In this document: in pieces, positions 17,584-26,744 of the stretch
How the letters are laid out: the number at the start of each line of letters is the position of its first letter
Position numbering within the stretch: the stretch's first letter is position 1
Origin: Verrucomicrobiales bacterium
Lineage (GTDB): Bacteria > Verrucomicrobiota > Verrucomicrobiia > Verrucomicrobiales > DEV007
Length of the DNA stretch: 64,000 bases
Direction: 5' to 3'
NCBI GenBank assembly: GCA_029213265.1
Contig: JARGNG010000011.1
Span: 62,001-126,000 of the forward strand
Made by a program: the position numbers and the translations under genes
The notes under the pieces: model-generated
The model's input: only the letters and a program-made list of their open reading frames with translations
The model's database searches: none
What the model was told of the DNA's origin: nothing

Positions 17584-18597
17584 ATGAAAATTGCCCTGGA
17601 TGTTATGGGAGGCGACAAAGCTCCCGCTGCCATTGTCGAAGGAGCCATGCAGGCTCTCGAAGGCTTTGGTGAAGACTTGGATACGCTGTTTCTGGTCGGC
17701 GACGAATCCGCGATCAAAGAGGAGCTTAGCCATCTTTCTTACGCTCATGGTAAAATTGAAATCATCCATGCCGAAGAGGTCGTCGAAATGGACGAATCGG
17801 CCGTCAAATCGGTGAGGCAGAAAAGAAAGTCATCGATCAGCATCGCCGTCGACCTCGTGAAGAGTGGAGACTGCCAGGCCGTTGTCAGCGCCGGCAACAC
17901 GGGAGCCGCCGTCGCTGCCGCCACCATCAAGCTTCGAAATATTCCCGGGGTCGAGCGGGCCGGGATTGCTTCCCCCCTCCCCAATGAAAACGGACCCTGC
18001 AATATTGTGGATGCCGGGGCCAACGTCGATGCAAAGCCGAGTCACCTCCTCGGCTATGCGATCATGGGAAGCGTCTATGCCCGCCATGTCCAGGGCAAGA
18101 AGAACCCGATCGTCGGTCTCATGTCCGTCGGAGAGGAAGATTCCAAGGGGACCGATTTCACCCGCGAGGTGTTTCACCTGCTCAAGGAATCCGGCCTGAA
18201 TTTCAAAGGAAACGTCGAGGGCCATGATCTTTTCGAAACTCCCATCGACGTGGTTGTCTGCGATGGATTTACCGGAAATGTCATTCTCAAATCTTGCGAG
18301 GCCACTGCGAAGGCAATGTTCAAGTGGTTGAAGGAAGATATCAAGGCCACCCCGATTCGTCAGATGGGGGCTCTCATCGCCAAGGAAGCCTTCAAAGCCA
18401 CGAAGGAGCGGGGAAATTACGAGACCTACGGCGGCAGTCCTCTCCTCGGAGTAAACGGAATTTGCATCATTGGACACGGCTCGAGCAGCCCATTGGCTGT
18501 AAAGAATGCAATCCGGGTTGCGTCTGAGGCGGTAAAACACCATGTAAACCCTCACATTGAGGAAGAAATGGCTCGCTCTGCGAGCCTCCTCGCGTAA
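17584..18597 (+). CDS. plsX: Phosphate acyltransferase PlsX
   Basis: 337 residues, typical length. Converts acyl-ACP to acyl-phosphate, the first step of the PlsX/PlsY route to phosphatidic acid; peripheral at the inner membrane. Recognised by MKIALDVMGGDKAPAAIVEG, the SVRQKRKSSISIAVDLVKSG and AVVSAGNTGAAVAAATIKL segments, the VDAGANVDAKPSHLLGYAIM stretch and VVVCDGFTGNVILKSCEATA. It follows rpmF across a terminator and precedes fabH by 27 bp. Confidence 0.98.
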   Translation: MKIALDVMGGDKAPAAIVEGAMQALEGFGEDLDTLFLVGDESAIKEELSHLSYAHGKIEIIHAEEVVEMDESAVKSVRQKRKSSISIAVDLVKSGDCQAVVSAGNTGAAVAAATIKLRNIPGVERAGIASPLPNENGPCNIVDAGANVDAKPSHLLGYAIMGSVYARHVQGKKNPIVGLMSVGEEDSKGTDFTREVFHLLKESGLNFKGNVEGHDLFETPIDVVVCDGFTGNVILKSCEATAKAMFKWLKEDIKATPIRQMGALIAKEAFKATKERGNYETYGGSPLLGVNGICIIGHGSSSPLAVKNAIRVASEAVKHHVNPHIEEEMARSASLLA

Positions 18598-18624
18598 AAG
18601 TTTCATTTCCTTAACTGTTTTGAG

Positions 18625-19641
18625 ATGAGTGAGCCCGCAGCTTCATCCCCGAAAGAAATCATACCGGTGCGTATCGCCGGCACGGGAAGTTATCTTCCCG
18701 AGAGAATCATGACGAATCATGATCTCGAAAAGTCTGTCGATACGTCCGATGAATGGATCACGAGCCGCACCGGTATCCGGGAGCGACGAATTGCCGCCGA
18801 AGGCGAACACACCAGTCACCTCGCCGCCAAAGCCGCCGAAAAGGCCCTTGAGCAGGCTGGCATCGACGCGGCAGATGTAGAGCTGATTATTGTCGCGACG
18901 ATCACACCTGATACGCTGACTCCCGCGACGGCCTGCTACGTACAGCAACACATCGGATCGCTGCGCGCCGTCGCCTTTGATGTTTCCGCTGCCTGCTCCG
19001 GCTTTCTGTATGCCCTCGAACTCGCCCGCCACAGCGTGGGTTCAGGGGCTTTCAAGAATGCTCTCATCATTGGTGCCGAGAAATTGAGCTCGTTTGTCGA
19101 CTGGACCGATCGCAATACCTGCGTGCTTTTCGGAGATGGCGCCGGCGCTGCCGTGATCGTCCCCTCGACCAATGGAGACGGAAGAATCCTTTCCTGCCAG
19201 TTGGGAACCGATGGCGCTCAGGCCGAGTTGCTCAACATTCCCGGAGGTGGTTCCGCCTGCCCGGTCTCGATCGATGCCCCTTCCGATAAGCTTGCCTTTC
19301 TGGCGATGCAGGGCCGCGAAGTGTTCAAGCACGCCGTCAATGCGATGAAAAAGGCAGCCATCGACGCGATTTCCGCAGCGGGCCTGACCGCAAAGGACAT
19401 CAAGTTGCTCATCCCACACCAGGCCAATCTCCGAATTATCGATGCGATTGTCGAGCGACTCGAGATCAACCGGGACGATGTCTTCATCAATCTCGACAAA
19501 TACGGAAACACCTCTGCGGCGGCCGTTGCCATCGCTCTCGACGAAGCCAATCGCCAGGGTCGTATTGAATCCGGCGACAAAGTGTTGCTTGTTGCGTTCG
19601 GAGCCGGCCTAACCTGGGCGAGTGCCATCATCGAATGGTAG
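18625..19641 (+). CDS. fabH: Beta-ketoacyl-ACP synthase III
   Basis: 338 residues. Starts fatty acid elongation by condensing acetyl-CoA with malonyl-ACP in the cytosol. Catalytic triad visible: Cys124 in FDVSAACSGFLYAL, His in LLIPHQANLRIIDAI, and Asn in LDKYGNTSAAAVAIALD. The DEWITSRTGIRERRI substrate-entry segment is also present. Partner acpP lies far away at 61475. The batA gene begins 49 bp downstream. Confidence 0.97.
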   Translation: MSEPAASSPKEIIPVRIAGTGSYLPERIMTNHDLEKSVDTSDEWITSRTGIRERRIAAEGEHTSHLAAKAAEKALEQAGIDAADVELIIVATITPDTLTPATACYVQQHIGSLRAVAFDVSAACSGFLYALELARHSVGSGAFKNALIIGAEKLSSFVDWTDRNTCVLFGDGAGAAVIVPSTNGDGRILSCQLGTDGAQAELLNIPGGGSACPVSIDAPSDKLAFLAMQGREVFKHAVNAMKKAAIDAISAAGLTAKDIKLLIPHQANLRIIDAIVERLEINRDDVFINLDKYGNTSAAAVAIALDEANRQGRIESGDKVLLVAFGAGLTWASAIIEW

Positions 19642-19690
19642 GAAATCGCGAGCGAATGGACGGTTACGGTGTCTCACTTTCCGTAGCGTA

Positions 19691-20701
19691 ATGACTCTCT
19701 TCGCAGAAACGACTTTTTCCCTCGCCCATCCCTGGGCTCTCGGTTTGCTGTTGCTCATTCCCCTGCTCGCGATTCTTCGCAGTCGCTCGGGTCGACAGGG
19801 GTCGGTCGTTTTTTCCTCCCTGCATATTCTCCATCGGCTCGGTCCTCTGGCCAAAGGAAGAGCGGGCGGGTTTCGGCTGGTCACCGTATTCCTGACCCTG
19901 ACCTGCGTCATTCTCGCCCTGTCCCGACCTCAGTGGGTCAACAAAACCGAACAGGTTTCCGAAAGCGGCGTGGAAATGATCCTCGCCATCGATGTCTCGC
20001 GCTCGATGCAGGTGGAGGATTTTGATATCGGAAATCAGCGGGTCAACCGCCTCATGGCAGCCAAGAAAGTGACCCGTGATTTCATCCGTGAAAGAACGAC
20101 CGATCGCATCGGTATCCTCGCCTTTGCGGGACGTCCCTACCTGGCCAGCCCGTTGACACTGTCCAAAGAATGGCTTGAAGGGGAACAGGGCCTCGGCCGC
20201 GTAAACATTGGACTGGTCGAAGACGGAACTGCGATCGGCTCCGCCATTGCCGCCGCCGCGAAGAGGCTCGATAAACGCCCTTCGAAAAGCAAAATCATCG
20301 TCCTGCTCACCGACGGAGTGAACAATGCAGGCAAGCTGTCCCCGGTCGAAGCCGCCAAGCTTGCCAAAACATTGGGAATCCGGGTCTACACCATCGCGGT
20401 GGGGACCTACGGGGACTACGTCGTGCAAACTCCCGTTGGCCCTCAGAAATTGCGCCAGGAATTCGATGAAAAGACGCTCCAGGAAATTGCAAACATCGCA
20501 AATGGCGAATATTTCCGGGCTCAGGATACCTCAGGCCTGGAGAGAATTTTCGGATTGATCGATGAGATGGAGAAAACGGAAATCCTTCGTCGAACCAAAG
20601 TCGAAACCGACGAGCTCTTTCAGTGGTTTGCGATGGCGGGAGTCGTTTTCGGGTTGGTGAACAGGCGCGGTGCCGAAACCGTTTGGAGGCGTTTCCCATG
20701 A
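19691..20701 (+). CDS. batA: BatA-like VWA-domain membrane protein
   Basis: 336 residues from the ATG at 19691 (MTLFAETTFSLAHPWALGLL); an earlier in-frame start at 19622 would overlap fabH. Domain order: N-terminal membrane helices with the SLAHPWALGLLLLIPLLAIL pattern, a von Willebrand A domain with a MIDAS site (DVSRSM, LLTDGVNNAG), and a C-terminal membrane helix. Family members form part of the Bat (Bacteroides aerotolerance) complex in the inner membrane with a periplasmic VWA domain. Overlaps batB by 4 bp (ATGA). The usual upstream moxR and DUF58 genes are absent; fabH takes their place. Confidence 0.9.
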   Translation: MTLFAETTFSLAHPWALGLLLLIPLLAILRSRSGRQGSVVFSSLHILHRLGPLAKGRAGGFRLVTVFLTLTCVILALSRPQWVNKTEQVSESGVEMILAIDVSRSMQVEDFDIGNQRVNRLMAAKKVTRDFIRERTTDRIGILAFAGRPYLASPLTLSKEWLEGEQGLGRVNIGLVEDGTAIGSAIAAAAKRLDKRPSKSKIIVLLTDGVNNAGKLSPVEAAKLAKTLGIRVYTIAVGTYGDYVVQTPVGPQKLRQEFDEKTLQEIANIANGEYFRAQDTSGLERIFGLIDEMEKTEILRRTKVETDELFQWFAMAGVVFGLVNRRGAETVWRRFP

Positions 20702-22896
20702 ATGTCCTGCCAACAGGCCTCAGTTTTGCCACTCCGATCTGGTTCTGGGCGCTGCTTGCGCTGCTCCCTCTTCTCGGCTTGCGACTCTGGGCCCAGTTCT
20801 CCACCCGGAAGCAACTCCCCGGTCTGGTTTCCCCCCGCCTCCAGAGCCAACTGATCAGCGGAAAAGGTCAGGCACAAAGGTGGTTTGTGTTCTTCCTGCA
20901 CGCCCTCGCCTTTACCGCCATTATCGCGGCGCTGGCGCGTCCTCAGCTTGGATTCGACGAAGTGGAAACAGAAACGGAGGGCCGGAACTTGATCATCGCG
21001 ATCGATACGTCCCGGAGTATGCTCGCGAACGATTTGCAACCCGACAGGCTCTCCCGTGCCAAGCTCGCCGCCATGGACATCGTGCGATCTCTCCCCGAAG
21101 ACAGGATCGGCCTGATTGCCTTTGCCGGTCGTCCCTTTCTGCAGGCCCCCCTTACCGTCGATCACGAAGCGATTCTGGAGTCCATTGACCAACTCGACAC
21201 CGAGATCATCCCCCGGGGAGGAACCAATCTCGCCGCCGCAGTGGGGCTGGCTCGCGATACCTTTGAGGAAAGCGAAACTGAGCAGAGTGCTCTCATGCTC
21301 TTCTCCGATGGCGAGGCTCTGGAAGGCGAAGCGGAAGTCGCGGAAATTCGCAAGGCGGCCAAGGAGGCCGGAATGACCATCATCACCGTCGGAGTCGGGA
21401 CCGCCAGTGGAGCGATCATTCCGGAATTGAATGATCGCGGGCAGGTCATTCCGGGGGAATTCGTGAAAGATGAAACCGGCCAGGTCGTCCGCACGCGGCT
21501 CGACCCGGAAGCGCTTCGGGCTCTCGCAAGCGACGGAGGTATCTACATCCACCTCGGCGGAACCGCCTCTCTCACGCAAGTAGTCAGTCAGATTCAATCA
21601 GGAATTGCGATTTCCCGCGAAGAAAGCGAAGCTAGCCTACGACCTATTGAGCGCTTTATGTGGCCCCTCTCCATCGCATTTGTCTGCCTCGTGCTTTCCC
21701 ATTTCGCCCCGATGCTGTTCCGTTCACCGCGGCGATCCTCCCGGATCGGCTCGATGGGCACGACCGCATCGGCCGCAGCATTGATTCTGTTCCTGTCAGG
21801 ATCAGGAACGGTCCGCGCGGACGACCCTCTCTTTGTCGGTCACGAAAATTTCGAGAATCAAAAATACGAGGAAGCGATCCAGGTTTACGAAGGTGCCCTC
21901 TCCGAAGGAGTTTCGAGGAGCGATGAACACCGGCTCCAAATGGGAATCGGCGCCTCGGCATTCCGGACCGGCGACTTCGAACGGGCCGAGGACGCCTTCG
22001 GCCAGGCTCTCGTGGAATCCAAACCCGGGATTCAGGAGCAGGCTCACTACAACCTCGGGAACACCCTTTTCCGAAAAGGTGAGGCAGCCTTGCAAAGCCT
22101 CCAGAAACAGGGAACACCCGACGGATTGCAAACCATGACGGCTCCCGCCGAGATGCTGCAGTCCACCATCCAGACCTGGGAAAGTGCGATTGAGCACTAC
22201 GAGTCCGCCCTTTCTCTAAATCCGGAGAATCACCGCGCCCCTCACAATATCGAAGTGGTGAAAAAGAAAATCGAAGAGCTCAAGAAGCAGCAGGAGGAAC
22301 AGGAAAAGCAGGAGCAGGAAAAAGAAGAGCAAGAGAAGGAAGACGAGAAAGAGCAGGAGGAAGAAGAAGAAGACAAGGAGGAAGAGGAGGAGGATAAAGA
22401 GGACGAGAAGGGCGAAGAGGACGAGAAAGAGGAGGGCGAAGGCGAGTCCAAGCCTGACGATTCCTCCGACCCGGGCGAGCAGGAGAAAAACCAGGAAGAG
22501 AAGAACGACGAGCAGAATCCGGAGGACAAGTCCGAAGACTCCGAACAGGAAGGGGATCAAAACGAAGGTGAAAACGAATCCGAAAAGGAGGACTCCGGCG
22601 ACAGCGAAAACAATTCCGAAGAAGAGCAGCAGAACGGCGACCAGAAAGAACAGCCCGCCCAACCGGAAAGCGGAGGCGAAGAACCCGAGGACGGCAAACT
22701 GGAAGCCAATCCGAACCAGGCCCAGCCGCAGGAGCAGGCATCCGACCCCGGCCAGGCTCAGCCGATGGAGCAACGCAACGCCGAGACCGGCTACTCCCCT
22801 TCCGAAGCCCGCCAGCTCTTGAGAGCTCTCGCAGACGAGACCGAAGTCCGGCCGATTCTGAAACCTTCACGCGGGGAACGATTCAAAAACTGGTAA
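20698..22896 (+). CDS. batB: BatB-BatC fusion: VWA domain, TPR region and acidic tail
   Basis: 732 residues from the ATG at 20698, overlapping the batA stop. The first about 330 residues are a BatB: membrane helix (TPIWFWALLALLPLLGLRLW), VWA domain with MIDAS motif DTSRSM and LFSDGEALEG, then two hydrophobic segments. A TPR part follows (HENFENQKYEEAIQVYEGAL, AFRTGDFERAEDAFGQALVE, HYNLGNTLFRKGEAALQSLQ, HYESALSLNPENHRAPHNIE), matching BatC, which is normally a separate gene. An about 170-residue run dominated by Glu/Lys/Asp/Gln follows (22260-22730), then a C-terminal helix (SPSEARQLLRALADETEVRP). The acidic run is probably periplasmic and disordered. Confidence 0.88.
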   Translation: MNVLPTGLSFATPIWFWALLALLPLLGLRLWAQFSTRKQLPGLVSPRLQSQLISGKGQAQRWFVFFLHALAFTAIIAALARPQLGFDEVETETEGRNLIIAIDTSRSMLANDLQPDRLSRAKLAAMDIVRSLPEDRIGLIAFAGRPFLQAPLTVDHEAILESIDQLDTEIIPRGGTNLAAAVGLARDTFEESETEQSALMLFSDGEALEGEAEVAEIRKAAKEAGMTIITVGVGTASGAIIPELNDRGQVIPGEFVKDETGQVVRTRLDPEALRALASDGGIYIHLGGTASLTQVVSQIQSGIAISREESEASLRPIERFMWPLSIAFVCLVLSHFAPMLFRSPRRSSRIGSMGTTASAAALILFLSGSGTVRADDPLFVGHENFENQKYEEAIQVYEGALSEGVSRSDEHRLQMGIGASAFRTGDFERAEDAFGQALVESKPGIQEQAHYNLGNTLFRKGEAALQSLQKQGTPDGLQTMTAPAEMLQSTIQTWESAIEHYESALSLNPENHRAPHNIEVVKKKIEELKKQQEEQEKQEQEKEEQEKEDEKEQEEEEEDKEEEEEDKEDEKGEEDEKEEGEGESKPDDSSDPGEQEKNQEEKNDEQNPEDKSEDSEQEGDQNEGENESEKEDSGDSENNSEEEQQNGDQKEQPAQPESGGEEPEDGKLEANPNQAQPQEQASDPGQAQPMEQRNAETGYSPSEARQLLRALADETEVRPILKPSRGERFKNW

Positions 22897-24629
22897 TGGC
22901 TCTACCAAAACCACCACTCCTTTTCCTTCTCACCGTCCTCGCGATTCTCCCGATCACGAGACCGGAGGCCCGTGCTCAGCAGCCATTCCAGCCGACCGTG
23001 AGCGTGACCGCGCTTAGCAACCGCGTTGCGATCGGGGAAATCGGAGTGGTCATGTTCAAGATCAACGGAGGCGACGCGCAGATGCCTTCGAAGATCGCTG
23101 TGGAGGGCCTCGAGGTTGCCTTCACGGGAAAAGAATCCCGGGTCAACATGAGTCAGGGGGTCAATACGATCCAGACGATCTACTCGTACCGGTTCCGCGG
23201 AAACGAACCGGGAACATTCACCATTCCCGAAATCGATATTCTTGTAGGCCGGACCACGGTTCGCTCGAAAGCTCTGGAGGTCATCATCTACGAACGGGAC
23301 GAGAGCGAGGCGATGGACGCAACCCGCCCGATCTTCGGTAAACTCGAAATGCCGAAAGCGGAATTCTACGTCAATGAATTGCTCCCCTTCACCGTGACCG
23401 GCTATGTCCGGGGCAGAAATTCCCTCCGGGACATCAGCCATGTGAAGTTCGAGCACGAGAACTTCGTGATGAAGTCCTTCCGGAATGTCCGCACCGAGGG
23501 CGGCGAAATTGGAAACACCTACTATTCCTCAGCCATTCTTCCCTCGACTCTCTTTGCCCTGCAACCCGGCTCGTTTCGACTCGGCCCGGCCGATATCGGA
23601 ATCCGTGTTCTCGACTCCGGAAGCGGCTTCGGCTTTTCCTCCTTCTTCAGTCGCACGATGATCAAGGATGTAGCGACCAACACCGTCAACGTAACCGTGA
23701 AACCGCTCCCGAACGGCGCGCCTCTCAGCTACACCGGCGGCGTCGGCAAATTCAAACTGGCGGCAGTCCCGTCAATTACCAAAATCAGCGTGGGCGATCC
23801 GATCTCGATGAAGTTTGTTGTCACCGGAACCGGAAATATGCAGACGATGGAGGCGCCCCGTTTCAGCGTCGCGCAAACGGACATCTGGAAAACCTACGAC
23901 GCTTCGAAGAAACTGGAGGATGAGATGGACTCGGATGGATACTCCGAGGGAGCCGTCGAGTTTTCTCAGGTCATCATTCCCGAGGCCAAGGTCGATACGA
24001 TTCCCCCCTTCGAACTATCCTATTTCGACCCTTCAGAGGAAAAATACGTCACCCTGAAGACCGACCCGATTCCCATCGAAGTCAGCGCCGACACAGCCGG
24101 CACCCAGTCCGTCATGATGGAACGCCCCGAGTCGGGCTCAAGCCCTCAGAACTTTCCCTCGTCCGCTTCGAAACCGACCGCATCCTACAACGACATGCTT
24201 CACATCCGCACGGCGAATCCCCGCTGGATCGCAACGCTCGACACGAAGAAAAAGGGCGTCCTTTTTTACCTCGTGCAGTCCGTCTTCTCGATTGCCTTCT
24301 TCACGCTTCTCGGATTCGGGGCTGTTCGCTGGTGGAAAGAACGTGAACTTCGTGCCACCGCCGACGGCCCCCGCTTCCGCGATTTGATCAAAACGATTCC
24401 CGGACCGGGCACGACTCGTCGGGAATTCTACCAGTCGGTCTCGGATGCTCTCGCGGCCTGGAAAGACGAACACCCCGAAGCACCCGACAACATTCTCCAG
24501 GTGATCGACCGCGTCGGGGAGAAATGCGACGCCATCCTCTACAGCGGTGCCGGCCAACCGAATGCACCACTCTCCCGGGACGAAGCCTCTGAATTCCGTT
24601 CCATCCTTCAAAAGCTACCCCAGAAGTGA
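22896..24629 (+). CDS. batD: BatD-like (oxygen tolerance) protein
   Basis: 577 residues with signal peptide (MALPKPPLLFLLTVLAILPI). The mature part consists of beta-rich repeats characteristic of BatD: SVTALSNRVAIGEIGVVMFK, IYSYRFRGNEPGTFTIPEID, and FYVNELLPFTVTGYVRG. One transmembrane helix lies near residues 450-472 (VLFYLVQSVFSIAFFTLLGF), followed by a cytoplasmic helical tail of about 100 residues. The start ATG shares one base with the batB stop (TAATG), a coupled arrangement. Role: accessory to the VWA proteins in envelope stress or aerotolerance, from family knowledge; no enzyme motif. Confidence 0.87.
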   Translation: MALPKPPLLFLLTVLAILPITRPEARAQQPFQPTVSVTALSNRVAIGEIGVVMFKINGGDAQMPSKIAVEGLEVAFTGKESRVNMSQGVNTIQTIYSYRFRGNEPGTFTIPEIDILVGRTTVRSKALEVIIYERDESEAMDATRPIFGKLEMPKAEFYVNELLPFTVTGYVRGRNSLRDISHVKFEHENFVMKSFRNVRTEGGEIGNTYYSSAILPSTLFALQPGSFRLGPADIGIRVLDSGSGFGFSSFFSRTMIKDVATNTVNVTVKPLPNGAPLSYTGGVGKFKLAAVPSITKISVGDPISMKFVVTGTGNMQTMEAPRFSVAQTDIWKTYDASKKLEDEMDSDGYSEGAVEFSQVIIPEAKVDTIPPFELSYFDPSEEKYVTLKTDPIPIEVSADTAGTQSVMMERPESGSSPQNFPSSASKPTASYNDMLHIRTANPRWIATLDTKKKGVLFYLVQSVFSIAFFTLLGFGAVRWWKERELRATADGPRFRDLIKTIPGPGTTRREFYQSVSDALAAWKDEHPEAPDNILQVIDRVGEKCDAILYSGAGQPNAPLSRDEASEFRSILQKLPQK

Positions 24630-25462
24630 ATTTCAACACCCTCATGATCCGGGGCCTCTGCTGCGCCATGCTGCTGCTGACTTCGACGTCCTGGTCGGTT
24701 CCAAAAGGAAATGACAAGGATTCGATCTTTCAGTGGGCCAATGAAAACTTTGAACAGGGCGATTTCGAAAAGGCGTCCTCCAGCTATCGATCCCTCATTG
24801 ATAGTGGCCATATTTCCCCTGATCTTTTCTACAATTTGGGCACCTCCCTCTATCGGGAAGGCAAAGCGGGCGAGGCGATGCTGTGGTTGAGGCGGGCGCA
24901 GTTGCTGGACGGGAACCTTCCCGAGGCAAAGCAAAACACCGAGTTTCTGAGAACCCGGATCGCTTTTCTTGAGTTTGCCGACGATGGCTTCCAACTCTTT
25001 CTCCGCGGAATCCCACCGGGCGTTTTTCTGTGGGGAGGCAGCCTGCTGGTCTGGCTCGGGCTCGTTTCCATTGCCCTCAGTTTTTCCCTGCAGCGTTTTC
25101 GCGACAATCAAACCTGGTGGATTGCCCTCGGCATTGCCTTTCTCATGCTCTCCTTCGTCATGCATCGTCTCGGTCAATTCCGGGATTCCCGGGTCGCCCC
25201 TGAAAACTTCGCTACGGTGATTGTCACCGATGCGGTAGCCTCCACAGCACCAACACCCGGTTCATCCACGGTAATCGAACTCCCCCCCGGCTCCGAAGTC
25301 CGGGTCCTGCAAGTGAACGGCCCGTGGACCTACGTCGACATCCCGGGCAACCTGCGAGGCTGGGTCCGATCGGAATCGGTCGAAGCAAACTGGCCCCTTC
25401 CGGAGAAAACTACGCCACGCAATTTAGATATCCCCACCGAACCCGTTGAGATCGCGGAGTAA
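24626..25462 (+). CDS. BatE-like TPR protein with C-terminal SH3 domain
   Basis: 278 residues from a GTG at 24626 whose TG is shared with the batD stop (GTGA); an ATG at 24644 (MIRGLCCAML) is an alternative and gives a cleaner signal peptide. Contains TPR helices (ANENFEQGDFEKASSSYRSL, DLFYNLGTSLYREGKAGEAM), two transmembrane segments around residues 130-185, and a C-terminal SH3b-type domain (PPGSEVRVLQVNGPWTYVDI, GNLRGWVRSESVE). This matches BatE. End of the overlapping bat operon; rsmB follows after 9 bp. Confidence 0.83.
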   Translation: MNFNTLMIRGLCCAMLLLTSTSWSVPKGNDKDSIFQWANENFEQGDFEKASSSYRSLIDSGHISPDLFYNLGTSLYREGKAGEAMLWLRRAQLLDGNLPEAKQNTEFLRTRIAFLEFADDGFQLFLRGIPPGVFLWGGSLLVWLGLVSIALSFSLQRFRDNQTWWIALGIAFLMLSFVMHRLGQFRDSRVAPENFATVIVTDAVASTAPTPGSSTVIELPPGSEVRVLQVNGPWTYVDIPGNLRGWVRSESVEANWPLPEKTTPRNLDIPTEPVEIAE

Positions 25463-25471
25463 AAACCAATT

Positions 25472-26692
25472 ATGTCATCACGCCGCTGTGCTCTCGAATC
25501 CCTCACCGAATGGGAAGATACATCCCGCTATGCCGAGGACATTCTCGCCGATCGCGCGAAACGTTTCGGCCTCTCTTCTCCCGACCGCGCTCTTGCCGTC
25601 GACATTCTCTACGGCACGATCCGGAATCTGTTTCTTCTCGACGGCATCATCGATGAGCTTCGGCGGGGCAGCATCAAGCCGGATACGCAGGACCTTCTGC
25701 GGATCGGACTCTATCAGCTCTTCTGCTCGGATATCGCCGAACACGCTGCAGTGAACGAAACCGTCAATCTCGCCCGCAATCACGAACGCGGACTCGTGAA
25801 TGCAATTCTGCGAAATGCGCAGCGTCAGAAGGAAGAGCTCACCCGGAAAATCGCAAGCTGGTCTCTCGAAGATCGCTTTTCCCATCCCGGCGAACTGATC
25901 GAGCGCTGGGTCAAACAATTCGGCGAGGAGGAAACCGCCAAACTCTGCGAGTGGAACAATCAACCGCCTCAAAACTATGCCCGTATCAACCCGCTGGCAT
26001 CGGACGAAGAGGCACTCAAAAGGGTACGGTCCGAGACTGAAGCCTCTTGGGTCGGAGAGAACTATCCTGATTTTTTCCGGTTCGAAGGCGCGCCCAATCA
26101 CGAATGGCTCGATCAGGGTTTGATCTATGTGCAGGATCCCAGCACCACTCATGCCTGTCAGCTTCTCGACCCGAAACCGGGAGAAACCATTCTCGATGCC
26201 TGCGCCGCTCCGGGAGGAAAAACGTCCCTACTCGCGGCGATGATGAACAATGAAGGCTCCATCGTCGCGACGGACAATTCCACGCTCCGACTGGAACGGA
26301 CGGAGGAAAACCTCGATCGTCTCGGGGTGAAGAATGTCGAGATTCGTGAGCAGGACTGGACTCTGCAAAACGATCCCGAGCCCCTGTTTGACGGAATCCT
26401 GCTGGATGTCCCCTGTTCAAACTCCGGAGTGATGCGGCGACGCGTCGATGTCCGGTGGCGACTCCAACCCGGTGATATCACCCGCCATGCAGAATTACAG
26501 CAACGCATCCTGCAAGGCGCCAGTCGCGCGCTCAAGCCCGGAGGACGAATCGTCTACAGCACCTGCTCCATTGATGCCGAGGAAAACGAGAAAGTCATCG
26601 AAGCTTCCGGACTCACGATTGAAAAGGTGACTCACGCTCTCCCGTGGCGGGACGGATTCGACGGATCCTTTGCGGCTCTGCTTCGTCCGTGA
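25472..26692 (+). CDS. rsmB: 16S rRNA (cytosine-C5)-methyltransferase RsmB
   Basis: 406 residues. An N-terminal NusB-like RNA-binding domain (RALAVDILYGTIRNLFLLDG, LLRIGLYQLFC, AAVNETVNLAR, LVNAILRN) is fused to a SAM-dependent methyltransferase domain with motif I LDACAAPGGKTSLLAAMM, motif IV LLDVPCSNSGVMRRRVDVRW (catalytic PCS) and motif VI STCSIDAEENEKVI. It modifies C967 (E. coli numbering) of 16S rRNA in the cytosol. Domain order and length fit RsmB. Begins 9 bp after the bat operon and may share its transcript. A longer form of the next ORF overlaps its 3' end but is not the likely start. Confidence 0.94.
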   Translation: MSSRRCALESLTEWEDTSRYAEDILADRAKRFGLSSPDRALAVDILYGTIRNLFLLDGIIDELRRGSIKPDTQDLLRIGLYQLFCSDIAEHAAVNETVNLARNHERGLVNAILRNAQRQKEELTRKIASWSLEDRFSHPGELIERWVKQFGEEETAKLCEWNNQPPQNYARINPLASDEEALKRVRSETEASWVGENYPDFFRFEGAPNHEWLDQGLIYVQDPSTTHACQLLDPKPGETILDACAAPGGKTSLLAAMMNNEGSIVATDNSTLRLERTEENLDRLGVKNVEIREQDWTLQNDPEPLFDGILLDVPCSNSGVMRRRVDVRWRLQPGDITRHAELQQRILQGASRALKPGGRIVYSTCSIDAEENEKVIEASGLTIEKVTHALPWRDGFDGSFAALLRP

Positions 26693-26744
26693 TTTCCCGT
26701 TTCAACGACTTGCGTGCGACCCGGTTTTCGAGTACGAATCCCCT

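Noticed and set aside
22216-22773. Leu/Phe/Val-rich minus-strand ORF resembling a membrane protein
   Set aside because: Produced by the reverse complement of the Glu/Lys-rich run of BatB.
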